From Candidatus Saccharimonadota bacterium (GTDB taxonomy: Bacteria > Patescibacteriota > Saccharimonadia > Saccharimonadales > JAQGHD01): a stretch of DNA of 47,529 nucleotides. Below are positions 15,291 through 23,326 of the stretch, one piece after another. The stretch lies in assembly GCA_028288965.1 (NCBI GenBank), contig JAQGHD010000005.1, positions 1-47,529 of the forward strand. The letters run 5' to 3'. Each line of letters opens with the position of its first letter. Position 1 is the first letter of the stretch. The notes below the pieces were generated by a model. The model was given only the letters and a program-made list of their open reading frames with translations. It was not told the DNA's origin and ran no database searches. The translations under genes were made by a program, and so were the position numbers.

Positions 15291-15319
15291 TTGACATATC
15301 AATCTGTTTATGCTAGTAT
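15291..15319 (+). promoter_or_regulatory. Promoter giving a near-leaderless message
   Basis: TTGACA (15291-15296), a 17-nt spacer and TAGTAT (15314-15319). The ATG at 15330 is 10 nt further, so the leader would be about 4 nt. The TTG start proposed by the ORF track is the -35 box itself. Confidence 0.7.
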
Positions 15320-15329
15320 ATCAATATTT

Positions 15330-15839
15330 ATGAATCAGATAATTACAACGCCAGAAACTTTGTATCAAGATCACAAGAGTATCTCACACAAACTAGATGT
15401 AGCTCGTATGGATGTCGCTACTAAAAGCCAGAGCTTCGACTATGCAGAATATGTAGAAAATGAGGCAATTAGGCAGGCTAAAAAGTCTAGAATTGGCCAC
15501 TTCCTGGCAAAGGTTACCCCTAGCCTAGTCCCCGAACTCCCTATCGTCGGAGCCCCTGTTAAACTTTATAAACTTTTTCCATTTAGCGAATCACCTTACA
15601 CTGAAGTAGCGGGTAGAATTAAACAAACTGAAGCATCGCTTAGAGATGAGGCCGTGAAAAATCACGATGAGGTCTCGGAAGCATATGATACCAATATGGC
15701 AGCCGCTGTAGCCGATTACGAGACTGACCCAGACAAGTATCATCAACAGGCAGTAGAAGAAGCCCAGTCTAAAGGTATACCAATCCACTTTAGTGGTGAC
15801 GTAGCTGCAAATGTCCACACAATCCAACCTCGCCTCTAG
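15330..15839 (+). CDS. Unknown protein, helical
   Basis: Start moved from 15291 (inside the -35 box) to ATG 15330, giving 169 aa. The protein is charged and mainly helical, with a central LVPELPIVGAPVKLYKLFPF and an acidic C-terminal region. No signal peptide or strong membrane helix. I recognise no family. The next gene has a look-alike promoter directly after this stop codon, so the two unknown genes may respond together though each has its own start site. Confidence 0.6.
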   Translation: MNQIITTPETLYQDHKSISHKLDVARMDVATKSQSFDYAEYVENEAIRQAKKSRIGHFLAKVTPSLVPELPIVGAPVKLYKLFPFSESPYTEVAGRIKQTEASLRDEAVKNHDEVSEAYDTNMAAAVADYETDPDKYHQQAVEEAQSKGIPIHFSGDVAANVHTIQPRL

Positions 15840-15844
15840 CATAA

Positions 15845-15873
15845 TTGACAAACGAAATTTATGTTAGTATAGA
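15845..15873 (+). promoter_or_regulatory. Promoter of the 15897 gene
   Basis: TTGACA (15845-15850), 17 nt, TATAGA (15868-15873). It shares TTATGTTAGTATA with TTATGCTAGTATA in the promoter at 15291. Confidence 0.65.
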
Positions 15874-15896
15874 AGAGTAAAACAGAAAAAATAAAA

Positions 15897-16781
15897 ATGT
15901 CAGACCAAGATCCTACATCTCAACTACCATCACAGTTATCACCAGAATTCAGTGAGATTGTTGGTAATATAGAGGTTTTTAGACGTCCTATAGCAGAGCT
16001 GCCTGAAGTCGGTGACGATGTTATTTTGGGACAAGAGTTCTGGTCTAGAGCTGCTTTGATACCGGGAGAAGAAGGACCCAACTATAACAACATGCCAGCT
16101 TTTGGCTTTGGTATTCACTACAAAGGAGAAGAAGCTGTTCTTACGGTACCAAGTCTTGATTATGTTAATCAATTTGTTGACACTCATAATCCTGGAGGAT
16201 TTCATTTTGAAGACTCAAGTAATGGCAATTTAGATGGCGAAGAGTTTTTGCGTATTACTGCTCAGAAGAAATTCTTAGTCTCTCAGGATAGAAGTAAACC
16301 TTTTAAGGTCTATGATGCTGCCACGCGATGCCTTAAGCATGGAAGCGATGTATACATAATTGTCACAGATTATTATGAACACGACAGGACTGATCATCTT
16401 GGTCTTTCTGCTATTGAAGGATCTGAGGCTCAAAAAGTAGTCTCATTAGTTGAGGCATTACTAGAGACGGACTATATTAAGACTAACGATACTAAGGCTC
16501 TTGATGCCTTGCTCTCAAGCCTATCTGATTATGCTTTGCTTCCAAGTCGGCCAGTGACAGAGTTTGATAAGGAGGCAAAGGTAACGGTGAGGGACATAAT
16601 ACAATCTCTCATTAGATCCTTTGCAGGAAATTTGGCTATCCTTAAGTTTGGGCCTTCTTTAGAACTCGATAGTCTCAAAGAGCACACTAATGAGATTGCT
16701 AAAGACTACCTTCTAGATTTTGATGTTATCGACCAAAAAATAGCCGAGCTACAAGCTTTACCTGCTCCACCATTCTCCTAG
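15897..16781 (+). CDS. Unknown acidic soluble protein
   Basis: The 294-aa product is acidic with no membrane segment. The N-terminal half is strand-rich (about 20-165). The C-terminal half is helical, with the run VTVRDIIQSLIRSFAGNLAILKFG near 225-250. No motif is recognised. A purely A-rich stretch (AACAGAAAAAATAAAA) precedes ATG instead of a Shine-Dalgarno site. Base composition appears more AT-rich than the flanking housekeeping genes. Confidence 0.6.
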   Translation: MSDQDPTSQLPSQLSPEFSEIVGNIEVFRRPIAELPEVGDDVILGQEFWSRAALIPGEEGPNYNNMPAFGFGIHYKGEEAVLTVPSLDYVNQFVDTHNPGGFHFEDSSNGNLDGEEFLRITAQKKFLVSQDRSKPFKVYDAATRCLKHGSDVYIIVTDYYEHDRTDHLGLSAIEGSEAQKVVSLVEALLETDYIKTNDTKALDALLSSLSDYALLPSRPVTEFDKEAKVTVRDIIQSLIRSFAGNLAILKFGPSLELDSLKEHTNEIAKDYLLDFDVIDQKIAELQALPAPPFS

Positions 16782-16810
16782 CTCGAGGACACTCGGTTGC
16801 TCTCGACCAG

Positions 16811-17602
16811 TTACTCAATAATTTTATGGACTGACTCGATATTTTCGGACAGTCCTTTTCTATTTACCTTGATAAGTACAGCATTGAATTGCAATGGGCC
16901 TTCGGTTTCTAGGGCATTAGGTTCGGTGGTGTGGTCTCGCCAGCGACGAATAATAATATCGGTTTTAACACCCAGGCTGGAATGCAATGTACCGCACATA
17001 CCAACATCACTTATGTAACCCGTGTGTTGGGGCAAAATCATGGCGTCGGCGGTGGGGACGTGCCAATGATCACCAACTACAGCGCTCACGCGGCCATCCA
17101 GGTAATAACCAAACACGCGTTTTTCGCTGCTGAAGTCACCGTGGAAATTTACAACGGTGGCAGCTTTTTGTTCGTGAGCATTAGCTTTTAAAATTTGATC
17201 AATTTTTTCTAGAGGATTTAAGATAATGGGTGAGTTGTTGCCAACCGTATCACCTAATATAGAAATAACCAGGACTTTCCCCTGCGCTGCTTCAATATAT
17301 TTCCAGCCCGGCCCCGGACAACTGGGCATATTAGCCGGACCAATGACTGGTTGGGCCGGATCTTCTAGCTGGGCCTTAAGTTCTTCACGCTTTGGCGTGT
17401 GATTACCGCCAGTAAAAAAGTCCACGCCAATTTTCTGAAGACGGGCCATATCTTCTGGCAGCATGCCCTTGCCATCACTGACATTCTCACCCTGAGCAAT
17501 TACCAAATCCAACTGATGCTGCTTTTTTAGTTCTGGCAAAACTTTGGCCACCACATCCATGCCAGGGTTACCCATAATGTCACCAATGTAGAGAATGTTC
17601 AT
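16811..17602 (-). CDS. ymdB: YmdB-family metallophosphoesterase
   Basis: The 263-aa protein matches the YmdB/TIGR00282 family of metal-dependent phosphodiesterases, some of which cleave 2',3'-cyclic nucleotides. Metal-site motifs in order: GDIMGNPG (8-15), GENVSDGKG (38-46), GGNHT (65-69), FHGDFSSEK (about 154-162), VGDHWHVPTAD (about 176-186) and LPQHTGYISDVGMCG. It lies 9 nt downstream of the RNase Y gene, an arrangement also known in Firmicutes (rny-ymdB), which suggests a link to RNA turnover. Confidence 0.88.
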   Translation of the reverse strand: MNILYIGDIMGNPGMDVVAKVLPELKKQHQLDLVIAQGENVSDGKGMLPEDMARLQKIGVDFFTGGNHTPKREELKAQLEDPAQPVIGPANMPSCPGPGWKYIEAAQGKVLVISILGDTVGNNSPIILNPLEKIDQILKANAHEQKAATVVNFHGDFSSEKRVFGYYLDGRVSAVVGDHWHVPTADAMILPQHTGYISDVGMCGTLHSSLGVKTDIIIRRWRDHTTEPNALETEGPLQFNAVLIKVNRKGLSENIESVHKIIE

Positions 17603-17611
17603 GTGGGGTAT

Positions 17612-19126
17612 TTACTTAGCGAATTCGATGGCCCGGGTTTCGCGAATGACATTTACTTTGATGGTACCGGGGTACTGCATGGTGGATTCAATTTTGGTGG
17701 CAATGTCACGGGCCAGCTTAATTGAACCAAGGTCGTCAAGATCGGTTGGTGTTACAAAAACGCGGACTTCGCGGCCAGCACTAATGGCATACGATTTTTC
17801 TACACCGCCAAAACCGTTGGCGACGTTTTCAAGTTCTCGCATGCGTTCGGCAAAGTTCTCGGCACTAATGTTACGGGCTCCAGGACGTGAAGCACTAATG
17901 GCATCAACTACCCGCACGATCAGAGCTTCTGGAGTTGTGGCTTCCATGTCATCGTGATGTGCCTCGGCAGCGTGAGCAACTTCCTCAGGTGCGCCATATT
18001 TACGCAAGATCTCGCCACTAATGTGGTGATGCTTGCCTTCCATTTTGTGAGTGAGGGCCTTGCCGATATCGTGCACCAGAGCTGCGTACTTGGCAATTTT
18101 AACGTTAACGCCCAACTCTTCGGCAATGATGCCAGCAATGTGTGCCATCTCGGTGCTATGTTTAAGCACATTTTGGCCATAACTGGTACGGAACTTGAGC
18201 TCACCTAAAATCTGCAAAATTTCTTTAGGAATACCGATGATGCCTACCTCGCGGGCGGCGTCTTCACCTGCACGAATAACTTCTTTTTGGACATTCTTTT
18301 GAGCTTTTTCTACGACTTCTTCAATGCGGCCGGGGTGCACACGGCCATCTTTGAGGAGCATCTCGAGTGCCTGGCGAGCCACCTCTCGGCGCACTGGGTC
18401 AAAGCTAGAAAGAATAATCATACCTGGCGTATCATCCACCATAATGTCTACACCAGTGGCCCGCTGCAGGGCTTGAATGTTACGTCCCTCTTTTCCAATA
18501 ATGCGGCCTTTCATTTCTTCGTCTTCTAATTTAACGGCCGTTACTGTTCGCTCAGCCGTGACTTCGCTGGCCATACGTTCCATGGCGGCCGTAATAACAT
18601 AGGCGGCTTTTTCCTCAGCGTTTTCCTCAGCTTCGGTTTGTAATTTGGCAATCAAGCCGGTTAAGTCATCCTTAATATCGCGCTCAGTCATCTGCATGAG
18701 TTTGCTAGCAGCATCATCCTTAGTCAGTTTGGCGATTTTCTCTAGTTTGTCTTGCTGCTTGGTGCGAATCTTGCGAATCTCATCCTTTAAGGTCTCGACT
18801 TCTGACTCGGCACCACGCAAAGATTCACTACGCTTATCTAGGGTATCGAGTTTTTTATCCAGCGTTTCTTCACGGTCAAGCAAACGCTGTTCAACTTCTT
18901 TATATTCCTTGCGGCGAGCTTGATCTTCTTTGCGGGCGGCGTCAGCAATTTCAATAGCCTCTTCTTTAGCTTTGGCTACTAGTTTTTCTGCCTCTTTTTT
19001 GGCTTCTTTTTTGGCTTTTTCGGCTTCAGCTTCGGCACTGCCAAGCTTCTTTTTGGTTACGACGGTACTGGCTCCAAAGCCAACACCAAGACCAGCCACT
19101 GCGAGCACAATGGTAATTGGGTCCAT
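17612..19126 (-). CDS. rny: Ribonuclease Y
   Basis: The 504-aa membrane-anchored endoribonuclease initiates mRNA decay. Architecture fits the family: N-terminal helix (about 5-25), a long Lys/Glu/Ala coiled coil (about 30-190), a KH domain with GRIIGKEGRNIQAL near 208-221, and an HD domain with HSTEMAHIAG, ALVHDIGKA and HHISGEI (about 325-390). GAAGGAGATAAAC precedes ATG. A TTGCGG-17-TATGAT promoter lies about 150 nt upstream. Confidence 0.95.
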   Translation of the reverse strand: MDPITIVLAVAGLGVGFGASTVVTKKKLGSAEAEAEKAKKEAKKEAEKLVAKAKEEAIEIADAARKEDQARRKEYKEVEQRLLDREETLDKKLDTLDKRSESLRGAESEVETLKDEIRKIRTKQQDKLEKIAKLTKDDAASKLMQMTERDIKDDLTGLIAKLQTEAEENAEEKAAYVITAAMERMASEVTAERTVTAVKLEDEEMKGRIIGKEGRNIQALQRATGVDIMVDDTPGMIILSSFDPVRREVARQALEMLLKDGRVHPGRIEEVVEKAQKNVQKEVIRAGEDAAREVGIIGIPKEILQILGELKFRTSYGQNVLKHSTEMAHIAGIIAEELGVNVKIAKYAALVHDIGKALTHKMEGKHHHISGEILRKYGAPEEVAHAAEAHHDDMEATTPEALIVRVVDAISASRPGARNISAENFAERMRELENVANGFGGVEKSYAISAGREVRVFVTPTDLDDLGSIKLARDIATKIESTMQYPGTIKVNVIRETRAIEFAK

Positions 19127-19276
19127 GTTTATCTCCTTCAGATCACCCTTGTAGAGGGTACTAAAACTCGGGTACCAACAGTCACTATCACTTCATTAGT
19201 TGGAGATCGAATTTTAGATAATCAAAATTAATAGAATTAGTTCGGATTTCTCCCAAAACGTGAAAATCCTACCTAA

Positions 19277-19305
19277 ATCATACGATATTTCCACGTAGGC
19301 CGCAA
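19277..19305 (-). promoter_or_regulatory. Promoter of rny-ymdB
   Basis: Minus strand TTGCGG (19305-19300), 17-nt spacer, TATGAT (19282-19277). The leader of about 140 nt up to the rny start holds no obvious riboswitch or ORF that I could identify. Confidence 0.55.
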
Positions 19306-19330
19306 CGATAAGCGATTTAGGCAAAATAAA

Positions 19331-19423
19331 TTATACGGCTTTTTTTACCAGACTTATCAATCTGTTTACTAACTGCGGGTCGAAGGCAGTGATATCAATA
19401 GGTTCTTCTTGGTCGCGTTCCAT
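19331..19423 (-). CDS. 30-aa ORF or in-frame 3' extension of tsaB
   Basis: ATG at 19423 opens 30 coding-like codons ending in TAA at 19331. The reading frame is the same as tsaB and stays open from the tsaB TGA (19456) onwards, 41 sense codons in all. The peptide is acidic then amphipathic (DITAFDPQLVNRLISLVKKAV). It may be a small downstream gene (GGTAAGG sits 9 nt before ATG) or a remnant of a longer TsaB-fused domain. Weakly supported. Confidence 0.3.
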   Translation of the reverse strand: MERDQEEPIDITAFDPQLVNRLISLVKKAV

Positions 19424-19453
19424 ATCAAATACCTTACCACCGCGCGGTCTTAA

Positions 19454-19846
19454 TCATTTTTTAGGTTTGGTGGTGAAGGCTTCGGCGCCGTAGTTTGGTA
19501 CTGCTGCTTTTTCATTATCACCTTTCAGCAGCCTCTGAATACCAATTTGGATCCAATCTTCACTTGCCGTGGCAACGATGGGCAAATTATTACTCATGGC
19601 CAAGGTGTTTCCAACGCTCAAGCCAATCCTCAGTCCGGTAAAGCTGCCAGGGCCCTTAAAACAGACAACCCCTTGAATATCTTTCCAGTCCTTTTTTTGG
19701 CTCTTTAGGAGGTCTAGGATTTTATTGTGAATAGTCAGGCCCAATTGGCGGTGGGCGCTCCAAGTTTGGTAGGCCAGCTGGCTGCTGTCTTGGAATAAGC
19801 CGATTTCTGCTTCTGGTTTGTCACTGCGGATGGTTAAAATAATCAC
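19454..19846 (-). CDS. tsaB: TsaB-like threonylcarbamoyl-tRNA synthesis subunit, short form
   Basis: The 130-aa protein corresponds to the N-terminal ASKHA lobe of TsaB: an altered phosphate-1 strand (MIILTIRSDKPEAEIGL), GPGSFTGLRIGLSVGN near 68-83, and a short PNYGAEAFTTKPKK end. Full-length TsaB is 200-230 aa. A one-lobe form with a similar TKPKK end occurs in reduced genomes as far as I recall. It helps TsaD make t6A37 on ANN-decoding tRNAs. Its ATG overlaps the tsaE stop (ATGA). Confidence 0.8.
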   Translation of the reverse strand: MIILTIRSDKPEAEIGLFQDSSQLAYQTWSAHRQLGLTIHNKILDLLKSQKKDWKDIQGVVCFKGPGSFTGLRIGLSVGNTLAMSNNLPIVATASEDWIQIGIQRLLKGDNEKAAVPNYGAEAFTTKPKK

Positions 19847-20313
19847 GTCTGAAGCCCTTCTAACAGATAAGCCAGGCTAGTCGGACAGCTGAGTTGAAAC
19901 TGACGGCCAGTATCAGATGTTTTATCAATCTGAATTTTTAGCCGATTAACTGGCAAGACTTTGCGTACTGAGTCTGCCCACTCTACCACCACGATATTGT
20001 TACTATCCTCTAAAACTTCTGCCAGTTCTGCGGCTACCACACCAGGATCATTCAGCCGGTAAAAATCAAAATGGTGAAGCTGAAGCTTACCGGCTTGGTA
20101 GACGCGTGAAATTGTAAAACTGGGGCTGGCTACGTTATCACGGCTACCCAAACCTTTGGCTAGCCCACGGACAAATGTGGTCTTGCCGCCACCGACATCG
20201 CTCAGTAACTCAATAACCTCACCGCCCTTTAGGTTATGACCCGTGCGCTCGCCGAGCTGCTCGGTTTGTTCGGAGCCGGTGGATAAAATTGATAACGTCT
20301 TGACGGTATTCAT
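19843..20313 (-). CDS. tsaE: TsaE, ATPase for t6A tRNA modification
   Basis: I place the start at ATG 20313 (MNTVKTLSIL), since the 29 upstream residues of the track ORF are not TsaE-like and lie over the end of the preceding gene. The 156-aa product has Walker A-type SDVGGGKTTFVRGLAKGLG, SPSFTI, the conserved HFDFYRL, and VVVEWAD. It is a P-loop ATPase that works with TsaB and TsaD in t6A formation. It overlaps the upstream lamin-tail gene by 80 nt and tsaB by 4 nt. No strong ribosome-binding site is seen. Confidence 0.88.
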   Translation of the reverse strand: MNTVKTLSILSTGSEQTEQLGERTGHNLKGGEVIELLSDVGGGKTTFVRGLAKGLGSRDNVASPSFTISRVYQAGKLQLHHFDFYRLNDPGVVAAELAEVLEDSNNIVVVEWADSVRKVLPVNRLKIQIDKTSDTGRQFQLSCPTSLAYLLEGLQT

Positions 20314-21676
20314 ACGCCGCGTATAGTAGCGCGACTCCACCCACGCCGGCAAGCACAAGCGGATGAACCGAGGCAATTTGTCCGTCACCTCCGCTTCCAC
20401 TTTCGCTACTTTTGGCAGTGGACGCTACAGATTTGGGAGCTTTTTTGGCTGTCTTTTTGGCCGCGGTTTTCTTGGCGACTGTTTTAGTTTTGGCCGCTGA
20501 TTTTGCTGTGGACTTTTTGGCGGCAGCCACTTTTTTAAGCGCCGTTTGCTTACTTAATACCTGTGCAATATTTAGTATGTTTGCCGCCCCTGGGGTTGGC
20601 GTAATCGTCCACTGCCAAACGTCGTTGATTTTGGCCCAAGCCTGATCTTGTTTAGCCTCACCGTAGGCAATTGTTTCACTCACTACCGAGCCATCAGGGC
20701 CCAGCAAGCGTGCTTTGCTGCCGGCATTGGCCAGCACTAGTTTAGTTTGCGCGCTGGTCAGCACCAGGTAATTGTGGGCAGCAATGTGCTCATTTTTAAA
20801 GGTGTATGCATAGCTGTTGGTGTTACCTGTTTCTAGCTTGTAGCCAGCTAGTATTACTTCCGCATCAGTAGGATTATAGAGCTCCGTAAACTCATTATTA
20901 GCATCGGTGCCGGGTGCACCCGGATTGGGGAGCAGCTCGGTGATTTCTAACGGCGCCGTTGGTTCCACGCTTGGCTGGGGAACTTCTGGACTTTCCACCG
21001 GCGGATCAGTGGCAGGCACTGGCGAACCAGGATTATTTTCGGGAGCTGGTGTATCGCCACTTGGCTGCGGACTTTTTTCTGGAACCTTAAGGGTATTGAG
21101 GGCACCTGGCGTTGGCCCTGTGCTAAGCGCAAAATCGGTCTTATTGTTGTTGCTATCTGCCAACACCCCATCGGCACCCGCTAAACGCATAAGGCTACTG
21201 CCACCGCCGGGCGCGAGTGCGGCCGAGGTTTCTGGGCTAACAGCTGTGCCCCAGCCCACGGTGTCCCGGACGGTAGCAACTTTTGACTGATCAACACTGA
21301 CCAGCCGAACATGGCCACCGGCTTGAGCTAGGGTGGGACTAAAATGGTCCGTGGCTAAGTTATTAAGATAATTGGTACTGGTGGTGAGATGAAAGCCACC
21401 TGGTTCTATGGCACCATGGAGCACAATTGTTCTAAAAGGAGTGGTGAGCGGAGTAGTGCTGGCCGAAAAATATTCCAGATGCCAGCTACTTAGATCAATA
21501 GGCGCCTCTGAGACGTTGGTAAGTTCAATAAATTCTTCGCTGGCGCTGGTTTTGCTGCCAGTTTGTATTTCAGAAATCAGTAACGGAGAGAGGATTTTAG
21601 GCGCTGCCAAGACACTCAGTGGCGCAAACAAAAGTGTTAGCGTTAAGACACCATACCCTAGTTTTAGCCTTTTCAT
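20234..21676 (-). CDS. Surface protein with two lamin-tail domains and a Lys/Ala-rich tail
   Basis: Start moved to ATG 21676, which has AGGGG upstream and opens a signal peptide (MKRLKLGYGVLTLTLLFAPLSVLAAP). The 480-aa product has a lamin-tail domain (about 30-190, ISEIQTGSKTSASEEFIELTN), a Pro-rich linker, a second lamin-tail domain (about 245-375, ITELLPNPGAPGTDANNEFTELYN), then a Lys/Ala-rich segment (about 385-430, repeats of AKKTAAKK type), a membrane helix (VLAGVGGVALLYAAYEY) and a basic tail. Lamin-tail domains are extracellular adhesion or nuclease-associated modules in bacteria. The histone-H1-like segment lies next to the membrane on the outer side and could bind DNA, teichoic acid or other polyanions. 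Confidence 0.85.
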   Translation of the reverse strand: MKRLKLGYGVLTLTLLFAPLSVLAAPKILSPLLISEIQTGSKTSASEEFIELTNVSEAPIDLSSWHLEYFSASTTPLTTPFRTIVLHGAIEPGGFHLTTSTNYLNNLATDHFSPTLAQAGGHVRLVSVDQSKVATVRDTVGWGTAVSPETSAALAPGGGSSLMRLAGADGVLADSNNNKTDFALSTGPTPGALNTLKVPEKSPQPSGDTPAPENNPGSPVPATDPPVESPEVPQPSVEPTAPLEITELLPNPGAPGTDANNEFTELYNPTDAEVILAGYKLETGNTNSYAYTFKNEHIAAHNYLVLTSAQTKLVLANAGSKARLLGPDGSVVSETIAYGEAKQDQAWAKINDVWQWTITPTPGAANILNIAQVLSKQTALKKVAAAKKSTAKSAAKTKTVAKKTAAKKTAKKAPKSVASTAKSSESGSGGDGQIASVHPLVLAGVGGVALLYAAYEYRQDVINFIHRLRTNRAARRAHGS

Positions 21677-21800
21677 AGCTTTCCCCTGAACCTGCTTGTA
21701 AACCAGATTGTAGGCCCCGTTGTAAATAATGCAACCATAAGCAAAATGGTTATCCACAGGAATCTTGCTACCCCACCTTGCGCTATACTTAAATAGAGTC

Positions 21801-22334
21801 ATGTTGCAATTAAGCCAAGCTATTACCAATCGTCCAATTTTAAGCCTGCGCACCGGCGGCCAGGTAGGCATAGCGCTGGAGCCAATTATTAACCCAAACA
21901 ACTTAAAGATAGAGGGTTGGTACTGCCAAGACAAATTCAGCAAGCATAAGTTGCTGCTGGTTAGCCGGGATGTTCGCGACATTATTCAGCAAGGCATCGT
22001 GGTAAATGATCATGAGGTCTTAACCGATCCGGATGAAGTTGTGCGGCTTAAAGACATTCTGAAACTTAAATTTGATCTCATTAATAAGCCAGTCGCAACC
22101 GAAAAGAAAAAGAAGATTGGCAAAGTGACCGATTTTGCCACCGAGATGCAAAGTTTGTACGTTATTAAGTTGTATGTCAGCCAGCCAATCCTCAAGAATC
22201 TGTCCGGTGGTATGTTGCTGGTGGATCGCACCCAAATACTAGAGATCACCACCAAGAAAGTGGTGATTCAAGATCCGCTGCAAGGCAAGCCGCTGGCCGA
22301 TACCGCACCTGCTTCAGCCCCCGCCATGCCTTAG
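21801..22334 (+). CDS. PRC-barrel domain protein
   Basis: I use ATG 21801 rather than the track's TTG (21765). TATACT at 21784-21789 is a plausible -10 and leaves a leader of about 5 nt. The 177-aa product opens with a PRC-barrel-like strand set (SLRTGGQVGIALEPIINPNNLKIEGWYC). A second similar region lies near 95-150 (VYVSQPILKNLSGGMLLVDRTQI pattern), so two barrels are likely. PRC barrels bind RNA or photosynthetic/ribosome partners in other bacteria; the role here is unknown. The end overlaps recX by 4 nt, convergently. Confidence 0.65.
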   Translation: MLQLSQAITNRPILSLRTGGQVGIALEPIINPNNLKIEGWYCQDKFSKHKLLLVSRDVRDIIQQGIVVNDHEVLTDPDEVVRLKDILKLKFDLINKPVATEKKKKIGKVTDFATEMQSLYVIKLYVSQPILKNLSGGMLLVDRTQILEITTKKVVIQDPLQGKPLADTAPASAPAMP

Positions 22335-22933
22335 TTCTCGCTGTGCATTGCACTCTTGATGTCAGCGTAGTTATAGCCCTGGCGGGACAAATACTGCATG
22401 AGTTTTAAGTCATCTTGATAGCGGGTTTGCTGGCGCTTTTTGGCAACCAGTTCTTTGAGCACATCTCGCTCATCGGTTTGGTCCTCTTCTAGCGCCTGGG
22501 CAATAACCTCATCGCTCAGCCGTTTTTGCCGTAGTTCTTGTTGCAGTCGCCGCTTGCTGGTGGCCTTAAGTAGCCGGCGATTATTGACCCAGGCCCGGGC
22601 AAAATCGGCGTCGTTGACAAAGCCGGCTTGGCGCAGCCGATTCAAGACCTGCTCTATTAGCGGTGGTTGATAATCTTTACGTTTTAGGTAATCCCGAATT
22701 TCCCACTCACTGCGCTTGCGCCTGGCGATAAGGTCCAGCACACGGCCATAGGCTTTATCAAATTCGGCATCGCCCAGCAGATTAGCCAGTTCTGTTTCAC
22801 TGTATTCCTGCCCCACCGCCAGGCGGCTGTTGATTAGCCCCAGCTCACTCAAAGCAAAGCTATACTTGTCATCAACAAAAATCGAATACCGATCGGTGCG
22901 CCGAACTTGCTGCTTAATCGCCGTGATTTTCAT
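22331..22933 (-). CDS. recX: RecX, regulator of RecA
   Basis: Start at ATG 22933 (MKITAIKQQVRR); the track start adds six residues. The 200-aa helical protein carries the three RecX tandem repeats, with ALSELGL, RKRSEWEIRDYLKRKDY, LNRLRQAGFVNDADFARAWV and RYQDDLKLMQYLSRQGYNYADI. RecX binds in the groove of RecA filaments and limits their growth. It overlaps the upstream unknown gene by 20 nt. RecA lies one gene further upstream in the same run. Confidence 0.9.
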   Translation of the reverse strand: MKITAIKQQVRRTDRYSIFVDDKYSFALSELGLINSRLAVGQEYSETELANLLGDAEFDKAYGRVLDLIARRKRSEWEIRDYLKRKDYQPPLIEQVLNRLRQAGFVNDADFARAWVNNRRLLKATSKRRLQQELRQKRLSDEVIAQALEEDQTDERDVLKELVAKKRQQTRYQDDLKLMQYLSRQGYNYADIKSAMHSEN

Positions 22934-23291
22934 CGAGCGAGTCCTGATCAAAAGCAGTTATCCGCGGCCACAGGCTATCACCGGCTCGGCCGAATAACGA
23001 TACTCGATCAGGATATATACTTATGAGGCCTGCAGAATTGTGCTCAATATCACCCTGCTCACGAATAACTCTTAGCATTTCGGAATGTCGCACGCCAAAA
23101 GCAACTACCAAGCCAGCTTCATCAAATACTAGGCTAGCTACCGCGACCTCAAACGGCTCCGTTTCTGCTGGTAAGGTTTCTGCCAAAATCGACCAGGCCG
23201 ATGGATTGAGCATGGCCCGTATACTATCTAGTTCGGCAAAATGCGTGTTATCTTGTTTGGGACTTAGATCTGAAGCTTTTTCGACACTCAT
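22914..23291 (-). CDS. Unknown protein between recA and recX
   Basis: The 125-aa acidic soluble protein contains VAVASLVFDEAGLVVAFGVRHSEMLRVIREQGD in its centre and is strand-rich towards the end. No family is recognised. It starts 35 nt after recA and overlaps recX by 20 nt, so it is expected to be co-expressed with both. That position suggests a link to recombination or DNA repair, but no motif supports this. Confidence 0.65.
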   Translation of the reverse strand: MSVEKASDLSPKQDNTHFAELDSIRAMLNPSAWSILAETLPAETEPFEVAVASLVFDEAGLVVAFGVRHSEMLRVIREQGDIEHNSAGLISIYPDRVSLFGRAGDSLWPRITAFDQDSLDENHGD

Positions 23292-23326
23292 ATTTTACTC
23301 CTTATCTATTACCTATTTATTAGCAC

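Noticed and set aside
15291-15329. TTG start of the 15330 gene
   Set aside because: The TTG is the first base group of a TTGACA -35 box, so it would not be within the transcript.
18930-19154. Plus-strand ORFs opposite rny
   Set aside because: They are Ser/Ala/Leu-rich mirror images of the Lys/Glu/Ala coiled coil of RNase Y.
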